Source of the DNA: Caldilinea sp. CFX5
Lineage (GTDB): Bacteria; Chloroflexota; Anaerolineae; Caldilineales; Caldilineaceae
Direction: 5' to 3'
Assembly: GCA_021405325.1 (NCBI GenBank)
Contig: QWII01000080.1
Coordinates: 1-45,896 of the forward strand
DNA length: 45,896 nucleotides
In this document: one piece after another, positions 41,170 to 45,896 of the stretch
Layout of the letters: each line of letters begins with the position of its first letter
Numbering within the stretch: position 1 is the first letter of the stretch
Notes under the pieces: generated by a model
What the model was told of the DNA's origin: nothing
Database searches by the model: none
Seen by the model: the letters and a program-made list of their open reading frames with translations, nothing else
Made by a program: the position numbers and the translations under genes

Positions 41170-41538
41170 TTAACCGCGGATATGCGCGCGAATGGCGGCG
41201 ATTAACCGTTCTGGCGATTCACGTTTTGAAACAAATGCGGTGGCGCCGGCGGCATAAACGCGTTCTTGGGTAGCGGGGTCGTCATGGATACTGAGAATGA
41301 TCACAATTGTGTTAAGCTTACCCATAGACAAACTTTTGAGAATCGTAGCAATATCGCTGCCAGGCATTTCTACATCCATGATGATTACATCCGGCTGTAA
41401 TGCTGATGCCAGGCGCAATGCCTCCTGCCCATCCCCTGCTTCCCCGACGACGACAAACTTGGGTTCCAGGGCCAGCGTCATGCGCAAACCACGCCTGACT
41501 TGGGGTTGATCATCGACTACTAAAACCTTGATCATCAC
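41170..41538 (-). CDS. Receiver-only response regulator (CheY-like)
   Basis: 122 aa consisting of one receiver domain: acidic pair Asp9-Asp10 (VVDDQP), phosphoacceptor Asp55 (IIMDVEMPG), Ser83 region (IILSIHDD) and Lys105 (FVSKRES). There is no output domain. Such proteins relay phosphate or compete for it. It shares strong identity in its first 50 residues with the NarL-type regulator divergent from it (PKFVVVGEAGDGQEALRLA versus PELVVVGEATNGEEALRYA), so it may be a truncated duplicate. The start may be the first or second of two adjacent ATG codons. Confidence 0.9.
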   Translation of the reverse strand: MMIKVLVVDDQPQVRRGLRMTLALEPKFVVVGEAGDGQEALRLASALQPDVIIMDVEMPGSDIATILKSLSMGKLNTIVIILSIHDDPATQERVYAAGATAFVSKRESPERLIAAIRAHIRG

Positions 41539-41560
41539 CAGCTCATTTCCAAACAGTACA

Positions 41561-41590
41561 TTGCCGCCAATGCCCCAACAGCGGTATAAT
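41561..41590 (+). promoter_or_regulatory. Promoter of the NarL-type two-component operon
   Basis: TTGCCG, 18 bp, TATAAT; start expected near 41597, about 118 nt before the ATG at 41715. It lies in the divergent gap (41539-41714) with the receiver-only gene. Confidence 0.6.
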
Positions 41591-41714
41591 CGGGTTTCTA
41601 CACTACAAATACAAGCAGTATAGCCCTGATGCGCGTTGGGTTCATCAGGACAAGGGGTGAATCGTCCCTCCGACCTTTGGCGGAGACGGTGCTTTCCTGA
41701 AATAGGGGGTGAGT

Positions 41715-42350
41715 ATGCCGATTCGCATTCTTCTGGTTGATGATCACAGCGTCGTACGCCAGGGGTTGAAGATGTTCCTGACCCTCGACCCGGAGTTGGT
41801 AGTAGTGGGCGAGGCGACCAATGGCGAAGAAGCGCTGCGCTACGCTCAATCCCTACAACCGGATGTTGTCCTCATGGATCTACTCATGCCGGTGATGGAC
41901 GGCATTGCGGCGACAGCCGCCATCCGGCGTACCTTGCCCGATGTGGAAGTGATCGCCCTCACCAGCGTCTTGGAAGATGAGAAGGTTATCGGCGCTGTGC
42001 GCGCCGGCGCTATCGGCTATCTGCTCAAAGATACCCAGGCCGACGAGTTATGCCGGGCGATTAAAGCGGCCGCGGCCGGGCAGGTCCAACTTTCACCACA
42101 AGCTGCCGCCCGGTTAATGCGTGAAGTGCGCGCCCCCGAAAGCCCCGAAAAATTGACCGAGCGCGAGACCGATGTCTTGCGCCTGTTGGCTCAAGGCTAT
42201 GCCAACAAAGAGATCGCCCAGCACTTACAGTTGGGCGAGAAGACGATCAAGACCCATGTCAGCAACATCCTCAGCAAACTGGGCGTGCCGAGCCGCACCC
42301 AAGCCGCGCTCTATGCTGTGCGCATTGGTCTAGTCGCCAACAAAGGGTGA
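41715..42350 (+). CDS. NarL/FixJ-type response regulator
   Basis: 211 aa from the ATG at 41715, chosen over a GTG at 41709 because AGGGGG lies 5 nt upstream of the ATG with proper spacing. Receiver domain 1-120: Asp9-Asp10, Asp55 (VLMDLLMPV), Lys107 (YLLKDT). LuxR-type helix-turn-helix about 148-208: LTERETDVLRLLAQGYANKE, then LGEKTIKTHVSNILSKLGV. It is the partner of the histidine kinase that starts 9 bp downstream. It resembles LiaR/DegU-type regulators; targets are unknown. Confidence 0.95.
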   Translation: MPIRILLVDDHSVVRQGLKMFLTLDPELVVVGEATNGEEALRYAQSLQPDVVLMDLLMPVMDGIAATAAIRRTLPDVEVIALTSVLEDEKVIGAVRAGAIGYLLKDTQADELCRAIKAAAAGQVQLSPQAAARLMREVRAPESPEKLTERETDVLRLLAQGYANKEIAQHLQLGEKTIKTHVSNILSKLGVPSRTQAALYAVRIGLVANKG

Positions 42351-42359
42351 GCCGGTCTT

Positions 42360-44396
42360 ATGACAACCACTGGAAGCGCGGCGCGTCAACCGCCGGTGGC
42401 AACGCCCGAAGCGTCGCCAACTGCGTTTACCCCAACGCGTGACTTCTTCCGGCGCGCGTTTGATGCCAGCCCAGTCGCCATTGCCATTGGCACCCTGGCC
42501 GAAGGTCGCCATCTGGAGATCAACCCCAGCTTTCTGCGTCAGACCGGCTACAGCCGTGAGGAGATCATCGGTCATAGCTCACTCGAACTGGGCATTTGGG
42601 CCACCCCGGCCGATCGGGCGCGCATCGTCCAGATGCTACAGGCGCAACAGGCGGTGCATGAGGTGGAGATCACCATCCGCACCAAACTAGGCGCGTTGCG
42701 GCGCGTGCTGGCCTCCGTTGAGCAGATCGATGTTGAGGGCGTCGCCTGTCTCCTCACCATGTTTCAGGACATTACCGAACGCACACAAATCGAAGCGGCC
42801 TTGCGCGCCAGCGAAGAGCGCTATCAACTCATCACTTGGGTGACAACCGATGCTGTCTGGGACTGGAATCTGGTAACCAACGAAGTGCAATGGAGCCAGG
42901 GCTTGCGCACCGGGTTTGGCTTTCCGAATGAGGCGTTGCGCCGTCATAACTGGTGGCAAGGGCAGGTACACCCCGAAGATATTGCCCAGGCCGAGGCCAG
43001 TGTCCAGGCCGCCATTGCCGGGGGCGAACGCTTCTGGTCGGGTGAATATCGCTTCCAACGCGCCGATGGCAGCTATGCCCATGTGCTGGATCGCGGCTAT
43101 ATTGTTCGTGATGCAGCCGGCAAGCCGTTGCGCATGTTGGGCGCGATGGTGGATATTTCAGAGCGCAAAGCCCACGAACAGGAGTTGGCGGTGCGCGAGC
43201 AGCAATATCGCAAATCGTTGGAGACGCGCGTCGAGGAGCGGACACGCGAGTTGTCGACTTTGTTGACCGTTGGCCGGGAGATCGCTTCGACCCTGGCCTT
43301 GGAACCGTTGCTGGGGTTGATTCTCGATCAATTGAAATCGGTGATCCCCTACACCGCCGCGTCGATCTTAAGCCGCGAAGGCGATGCCCTGCGCGGGCGC
43401 GCCTATCGTGGCCCCTTGCCCCAGACGGTGGTCGCTCTGGTGCGCGGTACGGTTAAGAATCCCATTGACGAGCGCGTGCTGGCTACGCGCCAACCCTTGA
43501 TCATCCCTGATCTCCGCGCCGATACCCCTGATGTCCAGGCCTTGCGCCGCACCGCCGGTGAGCGCTTTGCCCTCTATTATCAAGGCATTCGTTGTTGGAT
43601 GCGCGTCCCCTTGATTGTCAAGGAACATGCGGTGGGGGTGTTGACTTTGCAACACGCCGAGCCGGCTTACTTTACGGCCCATCATGCCGAGTTGGCGCTG
43701 GCCTTTGCCGATCAAGCGGCGGTGGCGATTGAAAATGCCCGTCTCTACGGTCAGGCGCAGCAATTCGCCGCCGGCCAGGAGCGGCAACGGCTGGCGCGCG
43801 AGTTGCATGATTCGGTCTCCCAGGCGCTCTATGGCATCGCTTTGGGCGCTCGCACCGCCCGCACGCTCCTCGACCGCGACCCCCAAAAGGTCGCCGAGCC
43901 GCTTGACTATGTCTTACAATTGGCCGAAGCCGGCCTGGCCGAAATGCGGGCGCTGATCTTCGAGTTGCGCCCCGAATCGCTGGCGCTGGAAGGGCTGGTG
44001 GCGGCGCTTGAAAAGCAAGCGGCGTCGTTACGCGTTCGTCACCAAATCGCTGTCCAGACCCACTTGATGCCGGAACCTGAGGTCGCCCTTGACCTCAAAG
44101 AAGTCTTCTATCGTATTGCCCAGGAAGCGTTACACAATATTGTCAAACATGCGCGCGCCAGTCATGTTACCGTCACGCTCAGTCAGGCCGACAATGCCCT
44201 TGTCTTAGCGGTGGCGGACAATGGCCAAGGCTTTGATCCAAGTGGTGAATTTCCCGGTCATCTGGGCTTGAAGTCAATGCGGGAACGGGCCATCCAGTTA
44301 GGCGGTACACTCACCATCACCAGCGCGCCCGGCCAGGGGACCCGCGTTGATCTCCAGATTCCAAATAACTTAGGACTTACGCCAGCGGCCTCGTAG
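42360..44396 (+). CDS. PAS-PAS-GAF sensor histidine kinase, NarL-partner type, with MITE-derived C-terminus
   Basis: 678 aa, soluble (no membrane helix). PAS domain about 27-145, second PAS with PAC about 155-272 (MVDISERKAHEQEL), short coiled coil, GAF about 305-465, HisKA_3 with His483 (ERQRLARELHDSVSQALYGI), and HATPase_c about 575-668 (N box EALHNIVKHARA, G1 box VADNGQGFDP). The two PAS domains and GAF suggest sensing of a small ligand, light or redox in the cytoplasm. The last eight residues (LGLTPAAS) and the stop codon lie inside the mobile element at 44371; without it the protein would end at Asn670 by a TGA. The change adds a short tail and probably spares function. Confidence 0.94.
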   Translation: MTTTGSAARQPPVATPEASPTAFTPTRDFFRRAFDASPVAIAIGTLAEGRHLEINPSFLRQTGYSREEIIGHSSLELGIWATPADRARIVQMLQAQQAVHEVEITIRTKLGALRRVLASVEQIDVEGVACLLTMFQDITERTQIEAALRASEERYQLITWVTTDAVWDWNLVTNEVQWSQGLRTGFGFPNEALRRHNWWQGQVHPEDIAQAEASVQAAIAGGERFWSGEYRFQRADGSYAHVLDRGYIVRDAAGKPLRMLGAMVDISERKAHEQELAVREQQYRKSLETRVEERTRELSTLLTVGREIASTLALEPLLGLILDQLKSVIPYTAASILSREGDALRGRAYRGPLPQTVVALVRGTVKNPIDERVLATRQPLIIPDLRADTPDVQALRRTAGERFALYYQGIRCWMRVPLIVKEHAVGVLTLQHAEPAYFTAHHAELALAFADQAAVAIENARLYGQAQQFAAGQERQRLARELHDSVSQALYGIALGARTARTLLDRDPQKVAEPLDYVLQLAEAGLAEMRALIFELRPESLALEGLVAALEKQAASLRVRHQIAVQTHLMPEPEVALDLKEVFYRIAQEALHNIVKHARASHVTVTLSQADNALVLAVADNGQGFDPSGEFPGHLGLKSMRERAIQLGGTLTITSAPGQGTRVDLQIPNNLGLTPAAS

Positions 44397-44442
44397 GGGC
44401 ACGATAGTTCGTGCCCCTACGAGGCCGCTGGCGTAAGTCCTA
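44371..44442. mobile_element. MITE-like perfect palindrome inserted in the stop codon of the histidine kinase
   Basis: 72 bp: 34-bp perfectly complementary arms (start TAGGACTTACGCCAGCGG) around TAGT, flanked by the 5-bp duplication TAACT (44366-44370 and 44443-44447). Removing it restores CCA-AAT-AAC-TGA. The end pattern TAGGAnTTACGC links it to the xisI element; the inner core links it to the palindrome at 25379. Confidence 0.92.
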
Positions 44443-44471
44443 TAACTGATGCTACGCACCGGGTACCCAGA

Positions 44472-44525
44472 GGGCTGCCGCGCTATCTCTGGCGGCAGCC
44501 GGCAGGGATGCCGGCGTTCCCAGGA
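44472..44525. repeat. Hairpin and short GC repeat between convergent genes
   Basis: GGCTGCCGC (44473-44481) pairs with GCGGCAGCC (44492-44500), followed by GGCAGGGATGCCGGCG, itself partly palindromic. It lies between the convergent histidine kinase and multicopper oxidase genes and may terminate both. Confidence 0.55.
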
Positions 44526-44548
44526 GGTAAATAAACTATTGCACTGCT

Positions 44549-45814
44549 TTAGCGCACCACCGCAAAGTGGGCCATCATCCCGGCTGCGTGGTGTTCGAGG
44601 ATATGACAGTGATACATCCAACTGCCGGGCCGGTCATCGGGCAGCCAGGCAATGCGGACTGTACTCTTGGCCGGCACGTTGACAACATCTTCCCATGAGC
44701 GCCAGGCCGGTGGCTCCCCGTTGATGGCAAGCACTTGAAAGAAGAAACCGTGCAGGTGAAAGGGGTGATCGATGGGCGCCACATTGACAATATCCCAGAC
44801 CTGAAGATCGCCTACCTTCACCGGTTCGGCGTGATGGTGCGTTTCGTCGTTGATCAGAAAGTCAAAACCGCGCCGCAGGCTCATGCGTCCACTCAATTTC
44901 ACCGTGCGTGAGGGTGTCACCGGGCCAGTTACGAGCGGATCAATCGTGCGCAGATGTTCGGGGATCACCGCCACCGAGGGTTTAGCCGCGCCAACCTTGA
45001 GGGTGGCAAAGCGTTCACTCTTGCGATGGCCTGTGCCGCGATTGTAGGGGAGCGCCTCGACGGCCAACACCTCGCCCTCCGTAAAGGGGCCAACGGCCAA
45101 ATCGACCCGATCCGCCGCGGCTAACAAGACTTCCGTCGCTGCCACTGGCGCCTCGATCAGGCCGCCGTCTGTACCCAGGATGCGGAAGGGCTTGCCACCG
45201 ATGGCAAGGCGCACATAGCGCGCACTCGAAGCATTGATGACCCGCCAGCGCTCGATCTGACCGGCGGCGATGGTCAAGTCCGGTTCCGCTTTGCCATTCA
45301 CCAGCCTGACTTCGCCCTCGCGCCCATTGTGGCGGTCCAGTAGATTCCCAAAGCCGGCGACCTTGCCCCACCAGTTGAGCTTGAGATCATCCAGCACCAG
45401 GATCTGCTCGCCATCTAGTGTCGGCTCATCCGCGCCACGCACGATCAGCGCCCCATAGAGTCCTTTTTCCAGTTGCACCGTCTCATTAGTGTGCGGGTGA
45501 TACCAGAATGTACCGGCATCGGGCGGCGTAAAGCGATAGGTAAAGCTTTCCCCAGGTTGTACTGGCTGCTGGACATGCTCGGTGCCATCCATCGCCGCCG
45601 GCACCCGCAAGCCATGCCAGTGGACAATCGTTGGTTCGGGTAGATTGTTGGTGAGCTGAATCGCCAGCGGGACGCCTTGTCTGGCCTCGATCACCGGTCC
45701 CGGTATTTGCCCGTTGAAACCATAACCGGAAACGACCCGGCCTGGCGCGTACTCCCAGGTCGTCTCCTGCGCTGCTAACGCCACCTGTACGATCTCCTGA
45801 CTATTTGCCGCCAC
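44549..45814 (-). CDS. Multicopper oxidase (laccase-like)
   Basis: 421 aa from the GTG at 45814. All copper motifs are present: HWHG, WYHPHT, HPFHLHG and YHCHILEHHAAGM, giving a type 1 site (His, Cys, His, Met) and a trinuclear T2/T3 centre; three cupredoxin domains fit the length, short for a typical laccase. Substrates may be Cu(I), other metals or phenols with O2 as acceptor. There is no signal peptide in this frame, unusual for the family. The GTG has no good ribosome site and sits in a hairpin (45807-45823). An ATG with GGAGG lies in the same frame 13 codons upstream, cut off by a TGA at 45827 (next entry), so the gene may have lost its true start. Confidence 0.9.
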   Translation of the reverse strand: MAANSQEIVQVALAAQETTWEYAPGRVVSGYGFNGQIPGPVIEARQGVPLAIQLTNNLPEPTIVHWHGLRVPAAMDGTEHVQQPVQPGESFTYRFTPPDAGTFWYHPHTNETVQLEKGLYGALIVRGADEPTLDGEQILVLDDLKLNWWGKVAGFGNLLDRHNGREGEVRLVNGKAEPDLTIAAGQIERWRVINASSARYVRLAIGGKPFRILGTDGGLIEAPVAATEVLLAAADRVDLAVGPFTEGEVLAVEALPYNRGTGHRKSERFATLKVGAAKPSVAVIPEHLRTIDPLVTGPVTPSRTVKLSGRMSLRRGFDFLINDETHHHAEPVKVGDLQVWDIVNVAPIDHPFHLHGFFFQVLAINGEPPAWRSWEDVVNVPAKSTVRIAWLPDDRPGSWMYHCHILEHHAAGMMAHFAVVR

Positions 45815-45826
45815 CGTGGCGGCGGC

Positions 45827-45853
45827 TCACCTCTGGTTAAGTGCTTGGTTCAT
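45827..45853 (-). other. Eight-codon leader ORF in frame with the multicopper oxidase
   Basis: ATG with GGAGG 5 nt upstream, MNQALNQR, then TGA. The frame continues after the TGA as AAATVAANSQEIVQV into the oxidase. It could be an upstream leader peptide, a nonsense mutation, or a sequencing error. Confidence 0.5.
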
Positions 45854-45874
45854 GGCATCCTCCGTAAAATAATC

Positions 45875-45896
45875 CCGGAATATTGACATACTCCGG
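45875..45896. promoter_or_regulatory. Operator-like dyad upstream of the multicopper oxidase
   Basis: CCGGAATAT-TGAC-ATACTCCGG: 9-bp arms with one mismatch. A TTGACA (45883-45888, plus strand) lies in its centre, suggesting a promoter pointing out of the window that is shared with or divergent from the oxidase. It might be a metal-regulator site, but the window ends here. Confidence 0.35.

Overview
The window looks like a chromosomal piece of a GC-rich, filamentous-type Chloroflexota bacterium (Anaerolineae/Caldilineae-like). This is an inference from gene content: tandem Ser/Thr kinases with extracytoplasmic sensor tails, an FHA-winged-helix fusion, Thr/Pro-rich lipoproteins with PA14 domains, a DUF3160 lipoprotein, and many dispersed palindromic repeats. 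No 16S rRNA or other phylogenetic marker is present.

Left third (1-19130): a MocR/GntR-type regulator runs off the left edge. To its right, on the opposite strand, lies a biosynthetic operon of nine genes (805-19129). It opens with two small proteins built of 23-24-residue helical repeats. Then come a type II thioesterase, one polyketide synthase module (KS-AT-KR-ACP, malonyl-type AT), a condensation-adenylation-N-methyltransferase-PCP NRPS carrying a TubC-type docking domain, and a condensation-adenylation-PCP NRPS without a thioesterase domain. It closes with a transglutaminase-like protein, an unknown protein, and a beta-lactamase-fold serine hydrolase. The assembly line has one ketide and two amino-acid modules, no recognisable loading module and no integrated release domain. 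The last three genes are therefore the obvious candidates for tailoring and off-loading (compare AdmF and the PBP-type cyclase SurE).

Middle (19130-32640): a cell-surface PA14/SH3b lipoprotein, a very strong terminator, a structured-RNA candidate in front of a CBS-domain protein and a universal stress protein, a divergent dihydroorotate-dehydrogenase-like protein, a small lipoprotein, two paralogous membrane Ser/Thr kinases, a divergent FHA-winged-helix regulator and a metzincin protease. Three copies of a roughly 80-bp palindromic repeat and several long perfect hairpins lie between these genes.

Gene graveyard (32640-36400): an eroded integron-type integrase, a truncated and frameshifted xisH, an xisI split by an 85-bp MITE with a clean 5-bp target duplication, an acetyltransferase tail and an alpha/beta-hydrolase tail, interleaved with small intact genes (P-loop kinase, HEAT-repeat protein, unknown protein). 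The lower GC and remnant density suggest a turnover zone for horizontally acquired DNA.

Right end (36435-45896): a sugar-phosphate isomerase/epimerase-like protein, the DUF3160 lipoprotein, a consensus promoter leading to a frameshifted small exported protein, a luciferase-like oxidoreductase, a receiver-only response regulator, a NarL-type regulator and its PAS-PAS-GAF histidine kinase. The stop codon of that kinase was replaced by a second copy of the same MITE family. A multicopper oxidase ends the window; its best-placed start codon is separated from the gene by an in-frame stop. I saw no tRNA, rRNA or CRISPR array.
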